Positions 49,945-57,914 of a stretch of DNA of 64,000 bases are shown here, piece by piece (the first letter of the stretch is position 1; each line of letters starts with the position of its first letter). The notes beneath the pieces are model-generated. The model was not told the DNA's origin. It made no database searches and worked only from the letters and a program-made list of their open reading frames with translations. Position numbers and translations under genes: made by a program. Location of the stretch: contig CAJXQM010000003.1 of NCBI GenBank assembly GCA_913058145.1, positions 118,166 to 182,165 on the forward strand. Direction: 5' to 3'. The DNA comes from an uncultured Colwellia sp. (GTDB lineage: Bacteria; Pseudomonadota; Gammaproteobacteria; Enterobacterales; Alteromonadaceae).

Positions 49945-50652
49945 ATGTTTGAAAATATAGAAGACCATAGTGTGGAACCTATATTTACTATTATAAGTAA
50001 TCATCCATACACCATGTCTAAATCTCTTCAGTTAATAGACCCAAACCTTGCGAGTATCGATTTCGATAAAATGGGTAACTTAATAAATAGAACGCCAGAT
50101 ATGTTAATTGTGTGTGATGTGGGCTTATCCAGTGAAGAGAAAACGAAGCTAGTTGCTTGTATGGCAATTTTAGTAAATAAGGTATCATTTTCTATTTGCC
50201 TTTCTAACGATACGCAAGATAACGCACTATTAGAGTATGTAACTACGGTATGTATGTTGCCTTCAGATATGGATACCTGTGAGGCTATTAATAAAATTTC
50301 CAATTCATTGATAGAATCAGTTGTTTTACAACCATTATTAGCATCTTTGTTTGATGATATGCACCTTTATTTCAAAGGCAAAGGCACTACGCAATACCGC
50401 GAAGCATTGGTTCAAGGTGAACGTAGAATTGAAAAGGCGATGAATATCATAAACTCTGATCAAGATCTTAGCACAGTCGCCATCTTAGCTAAGGGCGGAC
50501 GAGATATATTGCTGGATGAATGTGAGGTCATAATTAACGCCGTTGAGGAAATGTCCTTTCCTAGTTCAGCCACTTTTGTTGCAATAAAAGTGTGTCCATA
50601 TTTCAAATCAGGTGAAATCTTGGTGTCCGCTTTTCTCTGTGATTCTCATTAA
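49945..50652 (+). CDS. Divergent FtsZ/tubulin-like protein lacking the GTP-binding signature
   Basis: 235 residues. The C-terminal half (about 144-232) aligns by eye with the FtsZ C-terminal domain: GKGTTQYREALVQGERRIEKA matches the G.G....RA..A helix, DQDLSTVAI matches EDIDLSGARGV, and GRDILLDECEVIINAVEEM matches FDLRLDEFETVGNTI of E. coli FtsZ, then an ILVSAF strand for RVTVVA. Residues 51-88 (PDMLIVCDVGLSSEEKTKLV) occupy the place of the tubulin signature GGGTGTG, which is gone; in the T7-loop position FDD is left but the first catalytic aspartate is not. The first Rossmann motif is also missing. It is probably a non-GTPase FtsZ relative, perhaps acting on cell division. GAGGATA precedes the start. 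Confidence 0.5.
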   Translation: MFENIEDHSVEPIFTIISNHPYTMSKSLQLIDPNLASIDFDKMGNLINRTPDMLIVCDVGLSSEEKTKLVACMAILVNKVSFSICLSNDTQDNALLEYVTTVCMLPSDMDTCEAINKISNSLIESVVLQPLLASLFDDMHLYFKGKGTTQYREALVQGERRIEKAMNIINSDQDLSTVAILAKGGRDILLDECEVIINAVEEMSFPSSATFVAIKVCPYFKSGEILVSAFLCDSH

Positions 50653-50802
50653 ATACAGGTAATCAGGAAGGTTAAATTAATACGAACAAAAGAACAATAA
50701 AACTTTGAAATTAAAAGATATTGAGTTAATTTATTAAGCTACAAAGTAGATGGTAATTACTGAAACGTCTACATAATAAGCTATTATACGTAAGGGAGTT
50801 GT

Positions 50803-51447
50803 ATGACTATTTCAACACAAGAGTCTGTTCTATTTGAAGACTGGAAAATCAATCGAGAAGGCTTTGTCTTTGACGGTGTTGTGTCTGAACTCGATTATCT
50901 GAAATCACAGATTAAACTCTGCTTCGTATTGAAGGAAGTTAATGATCTTGGTGGCGGTGGTTGGGATCTTAGAGAGTTTATTGAGGGTGGAGCACGCTGG
51001 CAAACGTTTGATAATGTATCTCGGTGGGTGACTTGTATACGTGATATTAATTCCAATATTAATTGGTCTGAACTTGAAAATATTGATGATGATTACCGAA
51101 AGCGCGCTCTTCGTTCAATTTGTGCTTTTAACCTAAAAAAATCACCTGGTAGTCATACTACTGAACGAGCGAGCTTTAATGCTGTAGTGTCAGAAGATAA
51201 AGATTACATTAAAAAGCAATACGATCTTTACAATGCAGATATAACCGTATGCTGTGGGACAGGTTGGGACTTACGTTTGGCTTTAGAGCTAAATGATAGT
51301 GAAGTATTTGAGACAAGTAGAGGCATAAAATGGTTTATGAATAAACAAAATAAACCTGTATTTATCTATGTTCATCCTGCCGCCCGTGTTCAGGATTCAT
51401 TAATTGTTTATGGGCTAATTGACGCAATTCGTGAAGTTTACGTATAA
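50803..51447 (+). CDS. Hypothetical protein, possibly uracil-DNA-glycosylase-fold
   Basis: 214 residues, soluble. Three spaced motifs, CFVLKEVNDLGGGGWDLREF near 39-58, ADITVCCGTGWDLRLAL near 144-160 and FIYVHPAARVQDSLIVYGL near 184-203, have the order and character of UDG-superfamily motifs (glycine-rich loop, central strand ending in G, and HP-x-R). The match is topological and visual only. A start-proximal GGGAG ribosome site is present. It lies 150 bases after the FtsZ-like gene in the same direction, inside the bracketed module. Confidence 0.5.
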   Translation: MTISTQESVLFEDWKINREGFVFDGVVSELDYLKSQIKLCFVLKEVNDLGGGGWDLREFIEGGARWQTFDNVSRWVTCIRDINSNINWSELENIDDDYRKRALRSICAFNLKKSPGSHTTERASFNAVVSEDKDYIKKQYDLYNADITVCCGTGWDLRLALELNDSEVFETSRGIKWFMNKQNKPVFIYVHPAARVQDSLIVYGLIDAIREVYV

Positions 51448-51532
51448 CAAAAAATTAATCACTAAGACCAGTATCATATTTGATAAGGCACAATCGAATG
51501 AATGATTTATGTAGCTACATTATTTAATACCT

Positions 51533-51562
51533 ATTTCGAGGAGATGGGCACAAATCCCCTAA
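51533..51562 (-). repeat. 30-bp inverted repeat B bracketing a two-gene module
   Basis: Reverse complement of repeat A at 49428-49457 with three mismatches. The core GATGGGCACAAATCCCC can pair GGG with CCC around a 7-base loop, a T-arm-like hairpin also possible in copy A. Confidence 0.8.
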
Positions 51563-51580
51563 TAAAGTCCCTTTAAAATA

Positions 51581-51616
51581 AAACCGTCGATAAAATATAT
51601 TATCGACGGTTTTTTA
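51581..51616 (+). terminator. Terminator after the two-gene module
   Basis: Perfect 13-base stem AAACCGTCGATAA / TTATCGACGGTTT with a 6-base loop and T run. It ends transcription from the upstream module. Confidence 0.9.
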
Positions 51617-51690
51617 TTGGTTGAGTTGCCAGAAATAGAAAGACGTAATCCTATCCTTTTTTTTAGTGAATCTTGATATTACTCTTTTTT

Positions 51691-51738
51691 GTTACGTGTA
51701 ACGTTAATACTTGTTTTCCGTTACGTGTAACTTATAAT
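51691..51738 (+). promoter_or_regulatory. Promoter with two GTTACGTGTAAC operators
   Basis: GTTACGTGTAAC, an imperfect palindrome, occurs at 51691-51702 and 51720-51731, 29 bases apart (about three helical turns). TTGTTT (51711-51716) and TATAAT (51733-51738) are spaced by 16 bases, so the second operator fills the spacer. This is the layout of a repressed, probably autoregulated promoter for the gene at 51764. Confidence 0.75.
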
Positions 51739-51763
51739 GGTTTTACTAACGCAGGGGAATTCA

Positions 51764-52348
51764 ATGATTAACTTAACGATATTAAAAAATAACTTATCTT
51801 TAATGAGGGATGCAGAGAAACAACTATTTTCTGGTCTTGCCTTATATGAATTTAAATCACTTTTTGATGGTTTGGTTATGGCGAATAATATTGATTTTTC
51901 ATCCGAATATGGTCAACTTTTACTTATTGCTTTGCAGACTAAACGTAAAGATACTGCAATGAAAAACATAGTTTTTGCTTGTAGTTCTTTGGAATCATTT
52001 ATTAACGTTGAAGAGTCTAACAAATTAAAATTTGAAGAATCTCAAAAAGGATCGGATTCTTTAGCTATTGATAGTACCTGTGTTGATGTTTCACGTAACA
52101 TTAATGCAAATGAAGTTCAGCTTCAATTCAGTAATGTACCCAAAAAACTTGGTCGCCCTAGATCATCTAATGCGTTAACGGGCGCTCAACGAGCTAAAAA
52201 ATCAAGGGATAAAAGAAAAGCTAATAAATTGGTAACTGTTAATTCAATGCTCGATAGTGAATCGTCGAAGCTCTATAACTTAATGATTGAGGACGGTCTT
52301 GATCTCAAAGCTATTATTAAAGTGGCTTATGACTTCACACGCGCTTAA
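51764..52348 (+). CDS. Putative DNA-binding regulator
   Basis: 194 residues, not recognised as a named family. The N-terminal part is helical; the middle contains KKLGRPRSSNALTGAQRAKK with an AT-hook-like GRPR and a strongly basic stretch; the C-terminus (LYNLMIEDGLDLKAIIKVA) is helical. The start at 51764 has AGGGGA upstream; a start at 51737 would overlap the -10 box and is rejected. The promoter with two operators suggests it represses itself. Confidence 0.55.
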   Translation: MINLTILKNNLSLMRDAEKQLFSGLALYEFKSLFDGLVMANNIDFSSEYGQLLLIALQTKRKDTAMKNIVFACSSLESFINVEESNKLKFEESQKGSDSLAIDSTCVDVSRNINANEVQLQFSNVPKKLGRPRSSNALTGAQRAKKSRDKRKANKLVTVNSMLDSESSKLYNLMIEDGLDLKAIIKVAYDFTRA

Positions 52349-52526
52349 TGTGGGATAGTAATAAATATTTATACTGAAATTATCATTGGTAATTTTGAAC
52401 CCACTAAAAGGTAACATCAAAAAGGTGGAAGTAGCGGTTTAAGTCCAATCGCTACAATTTGATGCTATGCTGTACAATTTTCTTTTAAAACAATAATCTT
52501 TGCTAAAATCATGTTAAGGACTACAA

Positions 52527-53345
52527 ATGAAAAAGTTACTTTCAATAATATTAATTATCTTCAGTACAGCAACACTAGCTGAAACTATTAGCCTTGCCTC
52601 ATGGAATATTAGAAATATATCAAGCAATAGCCGTTCTGATGCTGAACTAGGTTTAATATCAGTTGTATTAGCTCGTTATGATTTCATTGCTATCCAAGAG
52701 ATACGTACAGATACAAAAGCACTAGACCGACTTGTGAAAATACTGAAAGACGAATTTAGGTTAGATTATAGTTATGTAGCATCTAAGAAAGTTGGCAATA
52801 GCAGTCGGACAGAGATATATGCTTTCTTGTATAGAACTGATTTAGTTAAGTATACCGAAGACTCTGCTTTTGTTTATTCGGATGTAAATGATGATTTCAT
52901 AAGAGAGCCTTATTGCGCTGCATTCTTAGCTGGTCAATTCGATTTCTCTATTTGTACTATTCATACCGAATTTGGTGATGGTAAAACAGAGCCAAGAAAA
53001 GAAGTTAAAGTATTAGGTGATGTTTATAGAGCAGTAACCAAGGAAAGCCGCAGGGATGTTTTAATTGTTGGTGATTTTAATTTACCTGCAAATGATGAAG
53101 CATGGAATGATATTGAATCACTAGACAATTTTGAGCCAGCGATACCACTGCACACACCAACCACAATCGCGGATAAATCTTTTTACGACAATATCTGGTA
53201 CACGAAATACTCTGATGAATTGCAAAAAGAATCAGGGGCAGTATTTGAATTTGACGAGATGATTTATACACCATCGATGCGAAAAGAAGCTAGTAGACAA
53301 GTTTCTGATCATAGGCCAGTTAGTGTTGAGATTAAAATAGACTAA
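52527..53345 (+). CDS. Secreted DNase I-like endonuclease
   Basis: 272 residues: signal peptide (MKKLLSIILIIFSTATLA), then an endonuclease/exonuclease/phosphatase fold with SWNIRN, AIQEIR (metal-binding E), YAFLYR, CTIHTEF (histidine), VGDFNL (D, N) and SDHRPV at the end (D-H pair). All the DNase I catalytic positions I can place are present. It should act in the periplasm or outside the cell on DNA. It is unusual cargo for an intracellular-defence island. Confidence 0.85.
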   Translation: MKKLLSIILIIFSTATLAETISLASWNIRNISSNSRSDAELGLISVVLARYDFIAIQEIRTDTKALDRLVKILKDEFRLDYSYVASKKVGNSSRTEIYAFLYRTDLVKYTEDSAFVYSDVNDDFIREPYCAAFLAGQFDFSICTIHTEFGDGKTEPRKEVKVLGDVYRAVTKESRRDVLIVGDFNLPANDEAWNDIESLDNFEPAIPLHTPTTIADKSFYDNIWYTKYSDELQKESGAVFEFDEMIYTPSMRKEASRQVSDHRPVSVEIKID

Positions 53346-53959
53346 TTTAACTTGCAGCGACCTGAGCAAGCGCACTAAGTCTATATAAGTTGTAATCAAG
53401 CCTGACTGCAAGCACCTTCGCCAGACTCGTCGCTTATCAGTTACCACTAAGAAATACGCATTGTTAACGTGTGATTTTCTTTGCCAACGGCAGCTACAAG
53501 ACTGAAAACAGTCGTTAGAATCAATGATTATTTTCGACTTCTGCTCCGACAAAAAAGTCATTAGATATTAGTTGAGTCTTACGACAACTGCTAGCCTAGC
53601 CTGTGTGAAAACTATTTCGAACCTGCGTAATTGGATAATATCAACGGATAAAGGCTCCGTAGATTCAATTCTGTAGTACATTTGAGGTAAAACCACTTGT
53701 CAATTCACGTAGCGTCGCATAAAAATTGTACTCTGATAGTTTTCACACACCCTGAGCCAATAGCTGACCTTAGCTTTTGAGTTACTAATAGCAGCTCAGG
53801 AGCCTAGAGCTGCCCTTGTTGTATAAATATCTTTAATTATTTAGATCTAAAATTTGGTTCGAAATTTTTCGTGAAATTATATATCCGATCTCTAAAGCGG
53901 ACATTAGAATCATCTAGGATGTACATAAAATTAGATTATTAAATCTAGGGAGCCCACCA
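53346..53959. other. 614-bp non-coding island stretch
   Basis: It contains the 148-base MITE-like element (53602-53749) and a hairpin GCAGCTC / GAGCTGC (53791-53813). A reading frame on the minus strand (53232-53561) has no family features and overlaps the nuclease gene, so it is not called. Confidence 0.5.
53602..53749. mobile_element. MITE-like element with 14-bp terminal inverted repeats
   Basis: Perfect terminal repeats TGTGTGAAAACTAT (53602-53615) and ATAGTTTTCACACA (53736-53749) enclose 120 bases with no gene. No clear target duplication is visible at the edges (GCC / CCC). It could be the remains of a larger insertion sequence. Confidence 0.5.
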
Positions 53960-54145
53960 TTGCGCTACAGAAAAATTATTCACGAATCAATGGATGAATG
54001 TCTTGCTACATTGCAGCAACTAGGCTTCGATACCGCGCATGTCAATGATGGTTATGGAAGAGCATTAGACTTTGTAATGGATGGTGTTATTAATACTTTA
54101 GGTACCATAGCAACAGCAATTGAAAAATTGATGTTGAACAACTAG
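53960..54145 (+). CDS. Small hypothetical protein with TTG start
   Basis: 61 residues. The TTG is preceded at 7 bases by AGGGAG, a better ribosome site than most here, which is the main support. The protein is soluble and helical (MDECLATLQQLGFDTAHVND). An ATG at 53990 is an alternative start. Function unknown; it is just upstream of the resolvase. Confidence 0.35.
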   Translation: MRYRKIIHESMDECLATLQQLGFDTAHVNDGYGRALDFVMDGVINTLGTIATAIEKLMLNN

Positions 54146-54198
54146 CAACTACAGATTTAGGGTAGTTAAATAGATTCTGTATATTTAAAGTATAGTCA

Positions 54199-54299
54199 AA
54201 GTGTACGTTCACATTAATTGCCATTATGTTCATTTTAAGTTGATTTATACTAAGTGTACGTTTATTGTTGTGACATCCAAGACTTAAAGTGAACACTTT
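54199..54299. promoter_or_regulatory. Repeat cluster upstream of the resolvase (possible res sites)
   Basis: AAGTGTACGTT occurs at 54199-54209 and 54252-54262, and an inverted repeat AAAGTG-AA-CACTTT lies at 54286-54299, just before the ribosome site. Spaced short repeats next to a serine recombinase gene are typical of resolution sites or of its operator. Confidence 0.45.
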
Positions 54300-54312
54300 T
54301 CAAGGAATAAAT

Positions 54313-54876
54313 ATGAGTGGTAAACAAATCGGGTATATTCGTGTTTCGACAATTGAACAAAACACCGAACGACAATTAAATGAAATCCCACTAGATGAAA
54401 CGTTTACAGATAAGTGTAGCGGCAAAGATACAAATCGACCCGCTTTGAAGGAGCTTATAAAGTTTGTAAGAAAAGACGATACTGTTCATGTGCATGATAT
54501 CAGCCGAATGGCTCGTAATACCGAAAACCTTCTTACACTTGTTAAAGAGTTAACAGATAAAGGCGTAAAGCTTATATTTCACAAAGAATCTCTAACGTTC
54601 ACTGGTGAAGATAACCCAATGCAACAACTAATGCTTACAATGTTAGGTGGTATCTATCAGTTTGAACGTTCTATGATGCTTGAGCGTCAGCGTGAAGGTA
54701 TAGCGATAGCCAAACTAAAAGGTAAGTATAAAGGTAAGCCTGTCAATGTTGAGTTAAATGAAAATATCCGCGCGCTTGCAAAAGAAGGCACTAATAAATC
54801 TCAAATAGCTAAACAGCTCAATTGTTCCCGGACAACGGTTTATAAGGCTTTGTCACCTGAACCTATAGATCCTTAA
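54313..54876 (+). CDS. Serine recombinase (resolvase/invertase family)
   Basis: 187 residues. The catalytic domain has YIRVST with Ser12 and Arg10, DISRMARNT for the second arginine region, and the E-helix (FERSMMLERQREGIAIAK); a C-terminal helix-turn-helix (SQIAKQLNCSRTTVYKAL) follows. Size and domains are those of plasmid and transposon resolvases such as Tn3 or ParA-linked types. The ATG at 54313 has AAGGAA upstream and is preferred to an ATG 24 bases earlier. It may resolve multimers or mobilise part of the island. Confidence 0.88.
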   Translation: MSGKQIGYIRVSTIEQNTERQLNEIPLDETFTDKCSGKDTNRPALKELIKFVRKDDTVHVHDISRMARNTENLLTLVKELTDKGVKLIFHKESLTFTGEDNPMQQLMLTMLGGIYQFERSMMLERQREGIAIAKLKGKYKGKPVNVELNENIRALAKEGTNKSQIAKQLNCSRTTVYKALSPEPIDP

Positions 54877-55118
54877 AATGGCTAAACAATACATTCGCTT
54901 TAAAGTATTCAGGTTAGCTATAAACAATATTCTTTACAGGAATTCGAAAGTTTTACTTACGTAGTTTGAAAGCTCTGGCTTGGTTAACAGAGTCAGAAAA
55001 TATTAGGCTAATACTTTTAGCGACAAGTCGTTAGATTCAAACGTCTTTTATAGTTATAATCTAATCCTGCTAATTAAGCTGAACGCTATTCAAAATATAT
55101 TTTAATAGGAAATTAACA

Positions 55119-56693
55119 ATGAAAAGTACCCAACAAAGAGCAGCTTTACACCGTCAAATATGGTCAATCGCTAACGATGTTCGAGGTTCGGTAGACGGCT
55201 GGGACTTTAAACAATATGTGCTGGGTACACTGTTCTACCGCTTTATCAGTGAAAACTTTGTTGAATACATTACTGGTGGTGATGAAAACGTAGATTACGG
55301 TGCAATGGATGATAATGACGAGCTACTTGCAGGCGCTAAAGACGGTGCTATTAAAACCAAAGGTTACTTCATCTACCCAAGCCAATTATTTTCAACTGTT
55401 GCTAAAAGCGCGAATAAAAACATAAGCTTAAATACCGACTTAGCCAAAATATTTTCTGAAATTGAAAACTCTGCTAATGGCTATGACTCGGAAGATGATA
55501 TCAAAGGCTTGTTCGCTGACTTTGATACAACGAGTAATAGGCTGGGTAATACGGTAAAAAATAAAAACCTAAAATTAGCTGCTGTGCTTAAAGGTGTTGT
55601 AGATCTAGAGCTAGAGAACTTTGAAGACAATGATCATGACCTGTTTGGTGATGCCTATGAATTTTTGATCTCAAACTATGCTGCTAATGCGGGTAAGTCT
55701 GGTGGTGAGTTTTTCACGCCACGACACGTGTCTAAGCTAATCGCGCAATTAGCCATGCACAATCAAACTACCGTTAATAAAATATATGATCCTGCGGCAG
55801 GTTCAGGCTCGTTATTGTTGCAAGCTAAAAAGCACTTTGACTCACATACCATTGAAGAAGGATTTTTTGGTCAAGAGATAAACCACACTACCTACAACTT
55901 GGCACGTATGAATATGTTTTTGCATAACATCAATTATGACAAGTTTAATATTAAGTTAGGCAATACGTTAACAGAACCACACTTTGGTGATGACAAACCT
56001 TTTGATGCCATCGTCTCTAACCCTCCTTATTCAATAAAGTGGATTGGTTCAGATGACCCAACCTTGATTAACGATGACCGCTTTGCTCCCGCAGGTGTAT
56101 TGGCGCCAAAATCAAAAGCCGATTTTGCATTTGTTCTACATGCGTTAAATTATCTATCGAGCAAAGGCCGAGCGGCTATTGTGTGTTTTCCTGGTATTTT
56201 CTATCGTGGCGGTGCTGAAAAGAAAATTCGTCAATATCTAGTAGATAACAACTATGTTGAAACTGTGATTTCGCTAGCGCCTAACCTGTTCTTTGGTACC
56301 ACTATTGCTGTGAATATTTTGGTTTTATCCAAAAGTAAAATAGATACAACTACTCAGTTTATTGATGCTACAGAAGAAAATACCTTCTTTAAAAAAGTAA
56401 CCAATAATAACGAGATGACAGATAAGCACATAAAAGAAATTATGGATGTGTTTGATAGCAAAGAAAATCGAGACTATGTAGCACGCTCAGTCTCCTATGA
56501 AGAAATTTCCAGTATAGAAAAAGACTACAATTTGTCCGTCAGTAGCTATGTAGAAGCCAAAGACACCCGCGAAGTTGTTGATATTATCGAATTGAATTCC
56601 GAGCTTAAAACTACCGTGGCAAAAATAGACCAACTACGTATTGATATTGATGCAATTGTTTCTGAAATTGAAAGCGCGGAGACTCAAGTATGA
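55119..56693 (+). CDS. hsdM: Type IC restriction-modification DNA methyltransferase HsdM
   Basis: 524 residues (EcoR124I HsdM 520). An N-terminal helical domain, then the N6-adenine methyltransferase core with SAM-binding DPAAGSGS (224-231) and catalytic NPPY (301-304). With HsdS it methylates the recognition site; with HsdR it forms the restriction complex. It is the first gene of hsdM-hsdS-prrC-hsdR; hsdS overlaps its end by four bases (ATGA). Confidence 0.96.
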   Translation: MKSTQQRAALHRQIWSIANDVRGSVDGWDFKQYVLGTLFYRFISENFVEYITGGDENVDYGAMDDNDELLAGAKDGAIKTKGYFIYPSQLFSTVAKSANKNISLNTDLAKIFSEIENSANGYDSEDDIKGLFADFDTTSNRLGNTVKNKNLKLAAVLKGVVDLELENFEDNDHDLFGDAYEFLISNYAANAGKSGGEFFTPRHVSKLIAQLAMHNQTTVNKIYDPAAGSGSLLLQAKKHFDSHTIEEGFFGQEINHTTYNLARMNMFLHNINYDKFNIKLGNTLTEPHFGDDKPFDAIVSNPPYSIKWIGSDDPTLINDDRFAPAGVLAPKSKADFAFVLHALNYLSSKGRAAIVCFPGIFYRGGAEKKIRQYLVDNNYVETVISLAPNLFFGTTIAVNILVLSKSKIDTTTQFIDATEENTFFKKVTNNNEMTDKHIKEIMDVFDSKENRDYVARSVSYEEISSIEKDYNLSVSSYVEAKDTREVVDIIELNSELKTTVAKIDQLRIDIDAIVSEIESAETQV

Positions 56694-57913
56694 GCCGGTT
56701 AAGTTTTCTGGTTAACTTGTTAGATCTAGCTGAGGTGGAGTGGAAACAACTAGGAGATCTCGCTGACAATCTTGATTCTCATCGAAAGCCTATTACTAGT
56801 GGATTAAGAGTTCCGGGCGAAATTCCATATTACGGGGCGTCAGGGATTGTAGACTATGTTAAAGACTATATTTTTAATGGCGACTTTTTACTAGTTTCGG
56901 AAGATGGTGCAAATTTACTTGCTAGGAGTACTCCCATAGCTTTTAGTATTAGTGGAAAAAGCTGGGTAAACAACCATGCGCATATTTTGAAATTCAATAC
57001 CTACGCCGAACGAAGATATATTGAAATATACCTTAATAGTATTGACCTAACGCCTTACATTACGGGTGCTGCTCAGCCAAAGTTAAATCAGAAAAACTTA
57101 AATAGCATTAAGATTCCCATCCCATGCCCAGATAACTCCAAAAAATCACTGAAGATTCAGACTGAAATTGTACGGATAATAGATAACTTTACTGAGCTAA
57201 CCACCGAACTAACCACCGAGCTAACCATCGAGCTTAATGCCCGCAAAAAACAATACAGCTATTATCGTGAGCAGTTGTTTAGTTTTGAAGAAAGTGAAGT
57301 CAAGCACTTGCCAATGGGCAAAGAAGAGGTTGGTAAATTCATTCGAGGTAGTGGGCTACAGAAAAAAGATTTTAAGGAAACTGGTGTAGGTTGTATTCAC
57401 TACGGTCAAATTTATACTCACTACGGAACATATGCTGATCAAACTAAAACATTTGTATCAGAAGAATTCGCCAAGAAGGCACGTAAAGCTAAGATGGGTG
57501 ACTTGGTAATCGCTACAACAAGCGAAACCGATGAAGATGTTTGCAAAGCAGTTGCTTGGCTAGGTGAAGCTGATGTTGCGGTGAGTAGTGATGCTTGCTT
57601 TTATACCCATTCTTTAAACCCAAAATACGTAGCTTACTTTTTTCAGACAGAATTATTTCAAAAACAGAAAAGGCAATATATTACTGGTACAAAAGTGAGA
57701 CGAGTAAATGCTGATAGTTTAGCCAAAATGTTGATTCCTGTTCCATCGCCAGAAAAACAAGCAACAATAGTCTCAATTCTCGATAAATTCGACACACACA
57801 CAAGCTCCATCAGCAAAAGTTTACCTCACGAAATGGAGCTGCGTCAAAAGCAATATGAATACTACCGCGATTTACTATTAGACTTTCCAAAGCTTGGCAA
57901 GGTAGAGGCTTAG
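56690..57913 (+). CDS. hsdS: Type IC specificity subunit HsdS with TELT spacer repeat
   Basis: 407 residues: target-recognition domain 1 (about 1-160), the central conserved helix (about 168-205), target-recognition domain 2 (about 210-345) and the distal conserved helix ([20 protein letters not shown]). The second helix pairs with the central one ([18 protein letters not shown]) as in EcoR124I. Residues 168-183 are four-residue repeats [16 protein letters not shown], encoded by 12-base units. In EcoR124I/II the equivalent TAEL repeat is present two or three times and sets the spacing between the two half sites. It overlaps hsdM by four bases and prrC starts two bases on. Confidence 0.95.
   Translation: MSRLSFLVNLLDLAEVEWKQLGDLADNLDSHRKPITSGLRVPGEIPYYGASGIVDYVKDYIFNGDFLLVSEDGANLLARSTPIAFSISGKSWVNNHAHILKFNTYAERRYIEIYLNSIDLTPYITGAAQPKLNQKNLNSIKIPIPCPDNSKKSLKIQTEIVRIIDNFTELTTELTTELTIELNARKKQYSYYREQLFSFEESEVKHLPMGKEEVGKFIRGSGLQKKDFKETGVGCIHYGQIYTHYGTYADQTKTFVSEEFAKKARKAKMGDLVIATTSETDEDVCKAVAWLGEADVAVSSDACFYTHSLNPKYVAYFFQTELFQKQKRQYITGTKVRRVNADSLAKMLIPVPSPEKQATIVSILDKFDTHTSSISKSLPHEMELRQKQYEYYRDLLLDFPKLGKVEA
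57191..57238 (+). repeat. 12-bp tandem repeat in hsdS
   Basis: Four units: ACTGAGCTAACC, ACCGAACTAACC, ACCGAGCTAACC and a diverged ATCGAGCTTAAT. Gain or loss of one unit keeps the frame and lengthens or shortens the central spacer helix by four residues. Confidence 0.92.
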
Positions 57914-57914
57914 T

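Larger units (their letters stand above)
51448..51763. other. Intergenic: repeat B, terminator and operator-promoter
   Basis: This stretch holds inverted repeat B (51533-51562), a strong terminator (51581-51616) and a promoter with two operator copies (51691-51738). Confidence 0.8.

Noticed and set aside
53232..53561. 109-residue minus-strand frame
   Set aside because: It overlaps the 3' end of the secreted nuclease gene, has no recognisable domain and no convincing ribosome site.
53346..53600. Possible integron attC site after the nuclease gene
   Set aside because: An RYYYAAC-like box is present (ATTTAAC) but no matching GTTRRRY partner or attC-sized inverted repeat could be placed.
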